Notes under the pieces: model-generated
The model's input: the letters and a program-made list of their open reading frames with translations, nothing else
Told to the model about the DNA's origin: nothing
Databases searched by the model: none
Position numbers and translations under genes: made by a program
Assembly (NCBI GenBank): GCA_000310025.1
Contig: FN648527.1
Location: forward strand, 84,533-148,532
Origin: Ectocarpus siliculosus
Taxonomy: Eukaryota > Sar > Phaeophyceae > Ectocarpales > Ectocarpaceae
Direction of reading: 5' to 3'
Length of the DNA stretch: 64,000 nucleotides
In this document: piece by piece, positions 1 through 11,132 of the stretch
How positions within the stretch are numbered: position 1 is the first letter of the stretch
Layout: each line of letters opens with the position of its first letter

Positions 1-2946
1 TATTTTCCGTACAGCAATATGAGGAGGGGTGATGGTTTCCGTGTAACTCGTGGTTATTTGTTGTTATGTACTTAGAAGTAGTTTTGATATTAAGTTACAT
101 GCCCCTGTGCCAAGTCGTCCAGGAAAAGAATACAAATACCCCAAACCAAAAAAAATAACAAAACCCACATAGTACAATTTAGTGCTGCCGCAACTCTCGC
201 TGGCTTGCTTCCTTCAGCTCGCTCTGTTTGTCTACGTTGCTTGCTTCTTTGTGTTATTTTTATCATAGTTTTATTTTTAGAGGGTATGCAGCCATTTCTA
301 TCAAAATGCTGGTCCATGGGGAGACGATGTTAGAAACGTTGGGACAAACATGGTATTATTGCAGGCAAAAAAAGAAATGAAGCAGTCAGCACCCACACAG
401 AACGCGTTGCTGTGTCTATTATACTCACCCTTTCTCCCGCCGAGCCTGCGTCTCTGGCTGACTTCCACTACAAACGATCCCTTCAGTGGAGGAGGGGAAA
501 TGCAACCCGTGTGCAGTCAATTTGGTCGCACAGGGGCGCCGCGTACCACCACAGCCAGCCGTAGTTACGTTAATGTTGTTGTTACAATAACAACAGCAGA
601 CTGGTGAGTTGCGGAGCATTGCATTTTTTCAGTGTCAGCTTGAGCGGCCCGGGGAAGAGAAAGACCGACCGAGAGCTTACCTCTCTCGTCCCACACGCAT
701 TCATTCGTACACACACACCAAGATAACATTCGCCTCGTAAGATGTGATGGGAGCACCGCGCAATAGAGATCGCGGCTGTGAGCGTAGTGCTCTGAGCGGA
801 ACACAAACCAGTATCCATCCAGGCAGAGACCATTCCGAGTCGTTGATGGTTTTATGGGGGCATGGAGAAAAAAAAACGTGTTTCTTGTTTTTCATATTAT
901 TTCTGTTGTTGTGTTTGTCGGGTGGGCGCAACTAACTGCCAGCTCGTAGTAGGTACATGGGGATTCGGTCGACAGCAGTGGTCGACTCGCAAAATGTTGT
1001 GTCCGTTTATGGTACAATATATTCAGTGTGCTCGGTTGCTGCACCGTACAACATGTCCGATATCCGAATGTCGTGATTTCAAAAAAAAAAATGAATGTGG
1101 TCGGCAGGTACGCACGTGGTTTCCGCGCATTATGTTGGGCCAAACGTCCAGGGCGACCTCGGGGGTGTGTGACAGAACGACGGCCGAGGCCAGCAGTTTT
1201 TTTTTTGTTTTTTTTTGTTTTGTTTTGTTTTGTTTTGTGGTTGACAACTGTGCCGTGGGCGGCGGCGTCGATGTGGTTGTTGCTTATGATGCACACACGA
1301 TGGGCGTTCATGAGGGGGACCATACTCATTTGTATGAACGTAGCTCAGCTGTATGGCGGGTGGGGGTAACCGTTTTTTTGTGTGGATTTCCCACATGGAA
1401 ATTTCAAATTGCGGAGTATAGGGAAGTAGGGCAAACAATTTTACTTCCACCTGTTGTCACGGTCAGAAAGCATAAAATTGATGTCACACTGCCCTGCGTA
1501 GTATAGCTGGCGATGCACGGAGTGGGCGGAGTCTCGCTTTTTTTTTTCGTGACTATAGTCAGCGGGACACAGCCCGCGGCCCAAAATGATTGGTTGTCTG
1601 TTGGTAGAGCGGCGTAGGATGGAAGTATCCCCCATCCAAACACCGGGTTCGCCTCCACATGTGTGTCTATTAGATGCATTCCTCAGAGCATGAGGTTCGG
1701 TGGGTAGGTCTGACGGCAGGCACCGGTGTACCAAACAGAGCGTGTATTCGGGTGATTTCGAGGCTGGAATGCGTAACCACGACAAGTTCCATTTTCTAGT
1801 TTTCCAGCAGGGTCCGTGCATGTAGGCAGCGTAGAAAGAGGAAAACCAAACCTAGGATCAAAAGCACCCACCACCCAGCAAGCGTACGCGCCCACAGTTC
1901 GGCAGAGTCCTCATAAGTTATAAACGGCACACACCGGGGTAGGGTAGTGTATTGCGTACGGACGCAAATGTGGAGCGGTAGGTCACTGCACGCACAAGGG
2001 AAAAGGTGACGATCACACACGAAAGCGGCTTACTTTTTTTTTTTAAGTGACAGTTTACAGTAGGGTCTGTGCATGCATGTACGCAACGCACGGAGACGAA
2101 TTCAAGCACCACACAGCGTAGGAACACAGCACGCACTCGCGCCACGCAAGCACAACATTCATACAGTTAAGATGACTTCGGACAAAGTAACACGGCACGG
2201 ACAAATGGCGTGGAAAGGTTCGCGTAGGGGCATGGATGCGAGTTGGTCGCTCACCACACCCATGAAAAAAAAAACAAATGATGACCACACACAAACGTGA
2301 CGTGTTTTTTTTTTTGTTGTTGTTCGATGGCTGCGTGAACAGCCGTAGGAGCACCGGCATGCGCGCGCATCGGTGCAGCACAACATAGGTGGGTCTTGCC
2401 CCTCACAGAATACGTGGCACACACCAGACCAGTAGTAGTGTGGAAAGGTGTTGCACGGGGAAATAAATGTGAGGGCGGGGGTTTACCACCCGTTGTACAC
2501 ACAAGAAAACGGTGATAATATATATATGCATGTTTGTGGACAAGATGCATGAACAAATGATGACCACACACAAAAGTGACGTGGGTTTTTTGTTGTTCGA
2601 TGGCTGCGTGAACAGCCGTAGGAGCACCGGCCTGCGCGCACATCGGTGCAGCACAACATAGGTGGGTCTCGCCCCTCACAGAATACGTGGCACACACCAG
2701 ACCCGTAGTAGTTTGGTAAGGTGTTGCACGGGGAAATAAATGTGAGGGCGGGGGTTCACCACCCGTTGTACACACAAGAAAACGGTGATCATACATATAT
2801 GCCTGTTTGTGGACAAGATGCATGAACAGGGCGGGATTGATGAACACGCTGGTGCCACGCCACCTTTATCAATCAGCAATTGCAAAGAGACAACGCAAGT
2901 GATGAACAACACGCTGGCGTCTACGTTCTATCCGTCACGTGTACCA
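1..2946. repeat. Left copy of a ~3 kb direct repeat
   Basis: This block matches 18656-21684 in the same orientation over nearly its whole length; examples are the tract around 80-110 against 18735-18760 and the segment 740-960 against 19760-19980. It starts before the window edge. No open frame has recognisable protein features, and the short ORFs on both strands are not convincingly coding. The copies differ by indels: the right copy carries about 370 extra bases near 18960-19340, and the left copy carries a 279-base tandem duplication. It is either a segmental duplication or two copies of an unrecognised long element. Confidence 0.75.
2274..2831. repeat. 279-bp tandem duplication
   Basis: Two adjacent units begin with the same text at 2274 and 2553, a period of 279 bases, and share the downstream text to the end. 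The homologous right-hand block (around 21280-21560) has only one unit, so the duplication arose after the two long copies separated. Confidence 0.8.
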
Positions 2947-3486
2947 TCTTACAGAGACATGGCTAGACTACGATATTCCAGGCAAAGGCACTCTCACCTG
3001 CGCAGATCCTAGCTAGTCTCTGCGAGTTCGATTGTAGACATGTGCCAAGCGTTCCATCATCAACACAAGCGGGCAAGCAGTAGTACTCCAAGCAGGCAGA
3101 TGATAATTCATGATCCAGTCAGGCAGGCGGGTTCATCACTCACAGTTGCGATAGCAGATCAATAGCGCTCAGGTCAGGTTCGTTCACAAAGGGTTTGTGC
3201 TCAGTTTCCGGACTCAAATGTCACTGACAGCTTGGGGGGCGAGATCGCTGCAAGCTGTCATGCGGAGGAACCGTTTCATCATCGCGCGGGGAATGGCAAC
3301 CAATCGGAATTCTTCCACTGGTTTCCATTATTAGCCCGAGCGACGGTTACATCTTCTCGGGAAACCCCCCTCCGAGCACTTATGCAGTGCCCATCACAGG
3401 GACGAGCGCTCCGAACATTTGTGCCTTGCGTCACGAGTGTCCATCATCGCACTATTTAGAACCGGTGTACGCGGCCGTCCGGAACA
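2947..3486 (-). repeat. Gypsy-type LTR copy (1 of 3)
   Basis: About 540 bases that also occur at 10376-10909 and 21685-22219. Read on the minus strand it begins TGTTCCGGACGG, a normal LTR start. At the 10.9 kb copy a polypurine tract sits directly upstream of this start, which gives the orientation. Here no polypurine tract is present, so this looks like a solo or truncated copy joined to the long repeat to its left. Confidence 0.6.
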
Positions 3487-4296
3487 ACAATGCTGCACTT
3501 TTCATCGTTGTTTGAATGTCTGGAAATCACTTTTCTTGTCGTTGGCGCATTCGAAGGTTTGGATTTGCTTTGGTTTTGTTCCGTAGAGATGTCCACTCGC
3601 GTTTTACCTTCCTGGGACACTAATAATTTCCAAGGCCCAATGGCAGGAAATTTCCATGGTAGATTATTGTTGTTTTTCTGGGAGGCAAATGGAATGTTGC
3701 GGCCGGGGGGCTGTTGTTTTCCAAGAAAATGTCTCAAATGGCGGTGGTAGTAGTTATTCTGCGTACGGTTTGTTCCACTTTGGTTTTCCCTGTTTGTTGG
3801 GATAACATTCTCTATAGTTACCGCTATGTTTTTCTGGTGGTACTGGATATTCGTAGGCGTTGGCTTGGCGTGCGACGTGCTGGGTAAAGACGTTGGGGGG
3901 CACGCACCGTTTCTCTGTCCCTCCGATGTACCATACCCGACGAGTCAATCTTTGCGGAGTACTAATTTTCCTTCCCAAGCACGCCTGTACGGCAGACTGG
4001 TATGTTCTGGACGTGTGACGCCTATTCTCTGATATATATTTTTTTCTTGTTTCGGTTTGGAGTTGATGAAGTTGAATGCAGAATTGGCATGCCGGATTTT
4101 GCGGAATCACGCCTGACTGATTGTTACACCGCTGTCGGAAATCATGGGGGGGGGATGTGACACCATGCTGTCCGCCGCAGCACAACAAGTAGTGTTTCTG
4201 ACATCGGGTTTGTTTGGTAGTTCATGTTAGGATTTTCCGTGTTTTCCCTGGGGATTATATATGGAATTGACGTTGGCTAATGAGGTTTGGGTAGTT
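3487..4296. other. T/G-rich spacer, pre-insertion flank of the copia element
   Basis: No convincing gene. The stretch resembles 7895-8670 on the other side of the copia-type element: both have a GTTCATG...CCTGGGG...ATGGAATTGA order next to the insertion. The two flanks were continuous before insertion and probably belong to an older retroelement. A polypurine-like box followed by CTGTTG lies at 3701-3716. Confidence 0.5.
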
Positions 4297-4408
4297 TGTT
4301 TGTGGTACTTGGATATGAGTCCGATCTGTGCATCCTCTGTGGGGGATACGCGTATGGGAAGTATGGGTGTGAGGGTATGTATGCGGTTGTGGTCCAAGTG
4401 CGGGGCCC

Positions 4409-4436
4409 CCGGGAGCACACAGCGGTGTGCTCCCGG
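4409..4436 (+). other. Perfect 12-bp hairpin in the LTR
   Basis: CCGGGAGCACAC, loop AGCG, then the exact reverse complement. The same hairpin is at 7643-7670 in the 3' LTR. It precedes the 32-base repeat array. In an LTR transcript this could be a stable RNA structure near the transcript end; that role is inference. Confidence 0.8.
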
Positions 4437-4440
4437 CACT

Positions 4441-4560
4441 TGCCTGAGGGGCTTGCGTGTCGAATACCAGCTTGCCTGAGGGGCTTGCGTGTCGAATACC
4501 AGCTTGCCTGAGGGGCTTGCGTGTCGAATACCAGCTTGCCTGAGGGGCTTGCGTGACGAA
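4441..4560 (+). repeat. Four 32-bp tandem units in the 5' LTR
   Basis: The unit begins CTTGCCTGAGGGGCTTGCGT and ends in CGAATACCAG. Three units are identical and the fourth differs near its end. The 3' LTR has the same array with a short interruption around 7730-7741. Confidence 0.9.
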
Positions 4561-4699
4561 TATATACAATACATGGTCCTTTTTTATCAGCTGTTCCTGG
4601 GATAACATAGTCCCCAGTTTCAACACCACAGACCGCTGAGGGCGGCAGTGCACTAACACGATATCGTGGAGCCTAGCTAGGCCAGGTGTTGGTACAGCG

Positions 4700-5625
4700 A
4701 TGACGGAAAGAGAGAGAGAGTTGTTGGAAGAAAGAACGAAGAAAGCGGAAGCCGAGAGTGTGGAGTTACGGAGGAAACTTGAGGAGGAAAGGGAGCGCAG
4801 TTCAGCGGGAGACGCTACGAGAGATAGGGTGGATGGCGCTGGGTACGCGTCGGGGTATTATAGGGGTGGAGCAGCCGGGGTGGCGGACACCTTTGGAGCC
4901 GGGGGAGCGGCTACTTCTTTTCGAGATGGTCCAGTGCAACAGCAGTACAGGGACCGCAAGCCACCAGTGTACGACGGCAACTTCCCGCTCTTCAAGACGA
5001 TATTCGAGGTCTTCCTCGCCGGCGAAGATCTTGGGCACACACTCACTCCGCCGGCGAGTCCTGATGAACGCATCTGGCTCATCCACACATCCAGGAGCGA
5101 GAACATAAGATTCCACAGTGAGAAGCGTGTGCGTGATCACGAGCGTGCTTTCGATTACTTGAGGCGAGCCACGAAGGGGGCGAAATTCCAATCGACGATT
5201 CTTGCTGTAGGGAATGTGTCGGGGGCATGGGAGGCTGCCCAGGAGTTTTGTCTTCCGATGAGTAGCTCTGAGAAGGAGGCCCTGAAGTTGTCCCTCGCTA
5301 ACATGAAGATGCAGCTCGGAGAGGACCCGCAAGACTACTTTCTGAGGTTTAACAAAGTGCTGAATACGCTTCGCGCTGTCAACGGTTGTGAAATCCCGGA
5401 AAGTGAGGTCCTTGCGACTTTACGTAGAAGCCTCTCGGCAGACTACGAACAGGTCAAGATCGTGCTCATGCATGATCACACGCTCACACGCAGAAGCTTA
5501 GAGATTCTTGTGCGTAGCCACCACGTTGAGAAAAATCTCGGTGATCGTGCGCAGCGGACGGCCGCGCCGGCTAGCGATCCGCACGCTCTTCGTTTCGGCG
5601 GAAATTCACGGCCCAACGGTAACGG

Positions 5626-5656
<31 letters not shown>

Positions 5657-6874
5657 GGTGGTGGTCCGCAGCGGAGGACCGGTGGGTTTTCCCAAGGCAG
5701 ACAACAGGGTAGAGATGGACAGCAGCAGCCGGGGTGGGGAGGGGGAACTCAGGGAGAGTACAACGGGGGATATCGCCCGCAGCTGCAGCAGCCGCAACAG
5801 TCGTTTCATCAGCAGGCGCCGCAGCAGCAGTATCAACGGAGATTCCCTCAGCATTTTCCGCAGCAGTCGTTTCAGCAGCAGCAGCCCCAGGAGTTCACTC
5901 CCGCAATGGCGATGGGATTCGTTCCGGGTGGTCCCAGGGACCCCGGGCGGAACGCAGCGTGGCCGCAGGAGGCGTCCCCCATTCCCCCGGGATCACCGAT
6001 GTGCGCCGTGCCCATGTGTGGTCGCTGCGGTCATGTCGGGCACACGGCCATCATCTGCCAGGCTCCTCCGCGATTTTATGGTAGGTGTTCTATTTGTGGT
6101 GAATCCGGCCACACGGCGCGCAACTGCAAATTTAACACATCCAACAATCTGCAGCAGCCGCCGCGCCAACACGCGGCGGCCAACACGTCTCAGGTACCCC
6201 ACCTCAACGCCGTAATGCACCCACCTTACCAGCCTTTCTCGCAGCAGCCTTTCCCCCAGCACTCCCATCTTAACAGCGCGGAGCCGGGGTATTCGGCAAG
6301 TTGTGTAGACGGGTCGATAGCGCACCATTGGCCCGTGTCGGCGCCTCTTCCGCAGCAACACCTTGCCATGGTACATCAGGATGGTTCCAGCGGAGGTGTG
6401 CAGCCATGGCAGGGTTCCGGCGGCAGCGGCTATGGTGGTGTGCCCCAGCAGCAGGAGCCGCAGCAGCAGCTGCAACAGCAGGAGGGCCGCGCGTGGGGGG
6501 ATGCTTCCGGCGTGGATATACAGGTCAGTGGCGGTGAGGGTGAATGCGTTGATGGAGTAGGGGGGGGTGGTCATGCCGGTTCGTACGGCACCGTAGAGCC
6601 GGTAGGTCCCCCCCCCGATCGTAATGCTCTTCACGTTTTCTGCCAACACCGTCACCCTGTAGCGTATCCACCGGCCCCTTTCTCCACTTTGCTGTCGGCG
6701 ACTGGGCGTACCGACTGGTGGGTTGGTGATAGTGCCGCGTCTACCCACCGCACTAGCAGCACCGACTTCGTGTCGTCCCCGGTCGCCGCGATGGCCCCGG
6801 GCACCTCGACGGACGCAGCAGCGGTGGCGGCGGCGTCTTGCATCGAAAATCATGGGGGGGGATGTCATGTATGA
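4700..6874 (+). CDS. Gag-protease polyprotein of copia-type element
   Basis: 724-residue frame starting at the first ATG after the 5' LTR. Residues 1-35 are a charged coiled-coil. Residues about 85-280 match the copia gag fold (UBN2/retrotran_gag type), with a PPVYDGNFPLFK start and a conserved leucine-rich helical region. A run of 17 or more glycines follows near residue 309, then a glutamine/proline-rich linker. Two zinc knuckles of the CX2CX4HX4C form lie at C441-C454 and C464-C477; these bind RNA in gag proteins. Residues 673-683 contain W-V-G-D677-S-A-A-S-T-H, the copia protease active site (normally DSGAS), but the frame stops about 45 residues later, so the protease is a stub and probably inactive. 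The protein likely forms the particle shell and packages RNA for trans-mobilisation. The stop falls just after a G-rich tract at 6854-6861, so an ancestral frameshift there is possible. Confidence 0.85.
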
Positions 6875-7520
6875 CCATGATTCTAGAGGGCGTGAGCAGC
6901 AATCGAATTGGTTCGTTTTCTGGCCTTGTCTATTTGTGTTTTAGGTGAACGGCAAAGCAGGGGGGACTGTTGACATTGAGATATTAGCTCGGGGTGAATT
7001 TTGGGAGCTGACAGCAGGGGGGCTGTTTGCGTGGATGCTTGCTTATATTTTCCATCGTTTCTTGGACAACAGCGACGGTACTGATTAGCGGGTGCGCGCT
7101 GTTTAGGATTTGGTATTGGAGGAATGGGTTTGACATGTTTTGACGATTAATGGTTGGGGCCATTGTGCTTTCCGAATTCTCGTTTTGATTGGTCAAGAAG
7201 TTGAGTTTTTGTTTTGTTTGAGGATTTGGTGCCAACTCTTTTTGGAAGTTGTTTTTTCCAGAAATGTCCGTTTTCGTTCCGACGCCTTTCTGATGTAGCA
7301 CAAATAATTGTTGGATACTTTTCTGAGGATGATTCTTTTGTGTCAACGGTTTGAGATTATTTCCAGAGACGAACGCTTTGGATTCGTGAATAAACTGATG
7401 GAGACGCTTTGTTGTGTTGGATGCGTAGCCAGTTTTGTTGAATAAGTTTTCCCAAGGGGTGTTTTTCTATGTTTGCTGATTGCGTTTTCGCCTTGGTTGC
7501 AAGATCGTACATCGTATCAA
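6875..7520 (+). other. Noncoding 3' internal region of the copia-type element
   Basis: T/G-rich, without a credible frame. It carries extra polypurine-like boxes at 6957-6972 and 7013-7029, each followed by TGTT, in addition to the working one at 7521-7530. Confidence 0.6.
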
Positions 7521-7530
7521 GTAGGGGGGC
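7521..7530 (+). promoter_or_regulatory. Polypurine tract of the copia-type element
   Basis: GTAGGGGGGC directly abuts the TG of the 3' LTR, the expected place for plus-strand DNA priming during reverse transcription. Confidence 0.8.
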
Positions 7531-7894
7531 TGTTTGTGGTACTTGGATATGAGTCCGATCTGTGCATCCTCTGTGGGGGATACGCGTATGGGAAGTATGG
7601 GTGTGAGGGTATGTATGCGGTTGTGGTCCAAGTGCGGGGCCCCCGGGAGCACACAGCGGTGTGCTCCCGGCACTTGCCTGAGGGGCTTGCGTGTCGAATA
7701 CCAGCTTGCCTGAGGGGCTTGCGTGACGAATACTATACGATACCTGAGGGGCTTGCGTGTCGAATACCAGCTTGCCTGAGGGGCTTGCGTGACGAATATA
7801 TACAATACATGGTCCTTTTTTATCAGCTGTTCCTGGGATAACATAGTCCCCAGTTTCAACACCACAGACCGCTGAGGGCGGCAGTGCACTAACA
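7531..7894 (+). repeat. 3' LTR of the copia-type element
   Basis: 364 bases nearly identical to the 5' LTR, with the same hairpin at 7643-7670 and a four-unit 32-base array, here with a small interruption. It is followed by the TAGTT target duplication at 7895-7899. Confidence 0.9.
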
Positions 7895-7899
7895 TAGTT

Positions 7900-8674
7900 C
7901 ATGCTTGGATCGTTTCCCGCGTTTTACCTGGGGAGGTGACATGGAATTGAATGTTGAATGGGAATTATAATCGTTGCGTTTATATTAGATGTCCCAGCAG
8001 GGGGGCTGCTGGATTGTTGATTGTCTGTTTTGGATTTGTTGGTTTTTTCATGTTTGTTTTGGACTGTTTGTTTGGTTTCTTCGTGTTTGGGATGGATATT
8101 ACAGCAGCGGGGCTGTTGGACTGGTATATTTGTCAAGGTATTGGGTATTGGAGGAAGGATTTGGCATGTTCTCGTAAGTCATGGTTGAAGCCTTTGTGCT
8201 TCCGATTGTTATTTGAGCTGGTCGATGAGTTGAAACATGAATGTTTATCTGAGGAATTTGTTCTGAGTAAGTCAGGACGTTGGACACGTTTTCCCGGAGT
8301 TACCCGTCCCCGTTCTGACGTGATTCTGATGTAGTGTGTATCTTTGCTGGGTACCAAGGGTATTTGTTTGTGGTTTGACTCCTTGAGAGTTTGGTTAAGC
8401 ATTTTTCTCAAGAGGGTGAATCGTTTATTAACAGACCTTTTAGGAGACTGTAATTTGATATCATCAGAAGATTTGAAAGATTCGTAGAGCATGTTTTATT
8501 GAGAGATCGACAGATAGATTTCGTTGAACGTTGTTTTATTGGGAAATTGTTTGAATGGAATATATGGTGGATGATATTCGTGTGGATGCGTAGTTTGATT
8601 TATCGCCGTTTTACCTGGCAATGATGGTCGTGACGAGGATTTCGTAGATCGTATCTCGTACCGAGCAGGGGGGC
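7900..8674 (+). other. 3' internal remnant of an older copia-like element
   Basis: No gene seen. T/G-rich like 3487-4296 and 6875-7520. Polypurine-like boxes occur at 7996-8010 and around 8102-8117, and a full one at 8664-8674 next to an LTR-like start. I read it as the noncoding tail of an older element into which the 4297-7894 element inserted. Confidence 0.4.
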
Positions 8675-8880
8675 TGTTTGGGGTGCTCGGCAGAGTATAC
8701 TGTCCACGGGGCCTCCGGGGGGTACGCGTGTGAAATAAATGTGTTAATGGGCATGCTGCATGGCGATGGTGTTCCCTACCGCATGTCTCTCACTCTCAAA
8801 TCAACCAAAGGTCTTGAGTCAACCTTCTTTCTCTTTTGGCCTCTGACGGTCTACCGCACCCAAACATATTTTGGTGGTAC
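8675..8880 (+). repeat. Degenerate copia-type LTR fragment
   Basis: It starts TGTTTGGGGTGCTCGG directly after a polypurine tract. It shares the GGTGCTCGG, GGCCTCCGGGGG and TCTTGAGTCAACC landmarks with 26071-26220. The first 20 bases resemble the LTR at 7531. The right edge is uncertain. Confidence 0.5.
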
Positions 8881-10100
8881 CAGTTGTCGCGACTCTTTCC
8901 GTGGGCGCTTTCTAACCGACTTGCAGCGAGCTCAAGGGTTCATCGACGTCGCGTTTGTTGGAGCTACAGATCGAGTCCCCGTTTTCTGTCAATGTCGACG
9001 CTGATGGTATCTCGCTGCCCTGGCGCGAAAACATCATTCGTTTCAACCCCGAAGGTTTTTCATGCTCTCTGGGAGAATGTGCAGCTGGTCGCCGTTGCTC
9101 TCATGGCTTCGGCGACCGAACAATGTTGTTGCTGAACGCAGGCCTCGGACCAAGACGCGTTGGAATGCCTCTGTTTCTTGGGCACACCACGTAGCGGCAC
9201 CAAGTGGGTGCACGACAGATCCATGCTTTTGCGTACAGACTAGGTAGGATACATTTCCGCGCATGCATGCCTTCTAGTTTCGCAATGCGCTAACAGTACA
9301 CAGCCGCGTCGATGCAGAAAAGGATCGTGTCTAAGTTGAAGATGGCGATCCAAAGGCAGTTGGGGCAAGACGGCAGCTGGGACTCTGTTACGCGGTCTGG
9401 CATCCCGTGTCGTAGTCCTCTCGTAGACTCTTACGTCATGTTTACCGGGAAGGAACAGAAGCTTTGTCAACCACGCAGAGGCTATGTTGCCGCATGTCCT
9501 CTTCGATTTGTTGAGGGACATGCGCTTCCGGGCACAAACTGCGTCGCCTTTGGTGGTACGCATTGAGCATACCAGTGACGTCGCTTTGTTCTCGCTGGCG
9601 TTCGCGGCCATGACGACCTCTCCTTCACGATGGGATTTCTGATTCTGCGGCTGCCACGGGGGGAGGATCTTATCTTCAATATCCAGTTTGGTAACACCCT
9701 CCATGACTCCGTAGACGCCGTGGTTGCGGGCGCGGACGTCACGGGCTGCCACACCGCTACACGATGCCTTCCTCTCGGTACGGAGGTTGTGTGGCGCAGT
9801 TGCTGGATGGACCTGCGATCGCTGTTATCATGACAAAATACCGGGCGGCGTACCGAGAGCGTCGCACTTGGCGCCTACTGGTGTAGGGGCGGCGGGTTCC
9901 AAGACGAGCCGTAGCGAGTACTACCTTGACTAAAACACGTTGCCGATGGTCGCCACGCCTACATTCGATTTTCTACGTGTGCGCGCCACGAACATAAGAA
10001 AGTGTGGGTTGGGAGAGACCTACCTTAGAGGGTTGTGTGGTCAAAGCAATAGATAGATGGTAGATCAGACAATCAACAGGAAAGTAATGGGCGGGACCAC
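8881..10100. other. No recognisable gene
   Basis: Several overlapping short frames on both strands, none with a recognisable family. A PRSGTKWV peptide at about 9190-9215 (+) recalls the sulfotransferase PAPS-binding motif but stands alone and ends at a stop. Confidence 0.4.
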
Positions 10101-10104
10101 AGGC

Positions 10105-10185
10105 CGGTGCAGGAGGCCTCAACCCAACTTAATCCAATACTTACATTGAATGATCTAGGTGAGGGAAAGGAATACAACAGTAATC
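10105..10185. repeat. 80-bp repeat shared with 22305-22385
   Basis: Both contain GGTGCAGGAGGCCTC, then a conserved TTGAATGATCTAGGT and AAGAATACAACAGTA-like text. Here it lies left of an LTR copy; at 22.3 kb it lies right of one. Confidence 0.7.
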
Positions 10186-10375
10186 TCGGATTTGATACGA
10201 ATCCAGATTCGGAACGAAACCACGAAGAGTCAGAAATCCCATGGAGCTGTTGGAAAATGACTCTACCTTGTTCAGTCCCCCTTCTCTCTGCCGAAATACG
10301 CCGGAGCAGAGGAGAAAGAAGAAATGGGTGATACCATCCCACCCGGCCTACGAATAACAATAATTTTCATGAACT

Positions 10376-10909
10376 TGTCTTACAGAGACAAGGCTGATCT
10401 ACGATATTCCAGGCAAAGACACTCTCACCTGCGCAGATCATAGCTAGTCTCTGCGAGTTCGATTGTAGACATGTGCCAAGCGTTCCATCATCAACACAAG
10501 CGAGCAAGCAGCGATACTCCATCATCCGGTCAGGCATGCATGCATGCAGGCGTGGTCATGACTCACAGTTGTGATATCAGGTCAATAGCGCTCAGGTCGG
10601 GTTCGTTCACAAATGTTTCGTGCTCAGTTTCCGGACTCAAAGATCACTGACAGCTTGGGGGGCAAGGTTGCTGCAAGCTGTCATGCGGAGGAACCGTTTC
10701 ATCATCGCGCGGGGAATGGTAACCAATCGGATATCTTCCATTGGTTTCCATTATTAGCCCGAGAGACGGTTACATCTTCTCGGGAAACCGCCCTCCGAGC
10801 ACTTATGCAGTGCCCATCACGGGGACGAGCGCTCCGGGCACTTGTGCCTTGCGTCACAAGTGTCCATCATCACACTATTTAGAACCGGTGTACGCGGCCG
10901 TCCGGAACA
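10376..10909 (-). repeat. Gypsy-type LTR with polypurine tract (2 of 3)
   Basis: 534 bases. On the minus strand it starts TGTTCCGGAC and ends in ACA. Directly upstream on the minus strand (10910-10920) is a polypurine tract of seven G residues. It therefore acts as the 3' LTR of the minus-strand gypsy relic to its right. Confidence 0.65.
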
Positions 10910-10980
10910 CCCCCCCAGCATCGACCGTGGTACACGGCTATCCTAACAGGGCGGCCTCACGGTGCCCATACACGGTTCAT

Positions 10981-11132
10981 ACTTCCCTGCCCAGCTAAAA
11001 TCTGGGTCTCCCCCGCTGCGTAGACGACGTGGTACTCTTGCACATTCTTTCATTGCCGGTACACCCCCCCAGGCCGCCAGACGACAGTCGGCGGGCTCTC
11101 GGCAGTGGAAGTAGGCCGTAGTCCAGGGTTAA
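10981..11132 (-). repeat. Direct repeat R2 flanking the integrase fragment
   Basis: 152 bases, about 70% alike to 12097-12245 by eye. It contains a G-run followed by TGTACCGG on the minus strand, similar to a polypurine tract plus LTR start. The integrase frame ends inside it. Confidence 0.75.

Larger units (their letters stand above)
4297..4658 (+). repeat. 5' LTR of the copia-type element
   Basis: 362 bases from TGTTTG to AACA, nearly identical to 7531-7894. It contains a perfect 12-bp hairpin at 4409-4436 and four copies of a 32-base unit at about 4441-4560. The primer-binding site should follow directly; the text after 4658 does not show an obvious initiator-Met match, so the primer is unresolved. 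Confidence 0.9.
4297..7894 (+). mobile_element. Ty1/copia-type gag-only LTR retrotransposon
   Basis: The element is bounded by two direct LTRs (4297-4658 and 7531-7894). Each starts TGTTTGTGG and ends CACTAACA. The 5-base sequence TAGTT stands on both outer sides (4292-4296 and 7895-7899) as a target-site duplication. The internal region is only 2.9 kb. It holds one long frame with a copia-type gag, two CCHC zinc knuckles and the first part of an aspartic protease, then about 650 noncoding bases and a polypurine tract next to the 3' LTR. No integrase, reverse transcriptase or RNase H frame is present. Near-identical LTRs and an intact target duplication point to recent movement, presumably with enzymes supplied by a related full-length copia element. 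It fits the TR-GAG type of non-autonomous element described in plants. Confidence 0.88.

Noticed and set aside
862-1506. 214-residue plus-strand ORF
   Set aside because: It runs through homopolymer tracts, overlaps equally long minus-strand frames, and is broken in the homologous copy at 19.9 kb.
2251-2847. 198-residue minus-strand ORF with internal repeat
   Set aside because: The repetition comes from the 279-bp DNA duplication; the frame has no domain and the other copy is shorter.
3754-4188. 144-residue minus-strand ORF upstream of the copia element
   Set aside because: No domain, and it lies in noncoding T/G-rich retroelement-like DNA.
5993-6868. 291-residue minus-strand ORF opposite gag
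   Set aside because: It is a shadow of the GC-rich gag frame with arginine and leucine runs expected from the antisense.
9190-9240. PRSGTKWV peptide like the sulfotransferase PAPS-binding motif
   Set aside because: It lies in a short frame ending at a stop within 16 residues, with no other sulfotransferase motif nearby.
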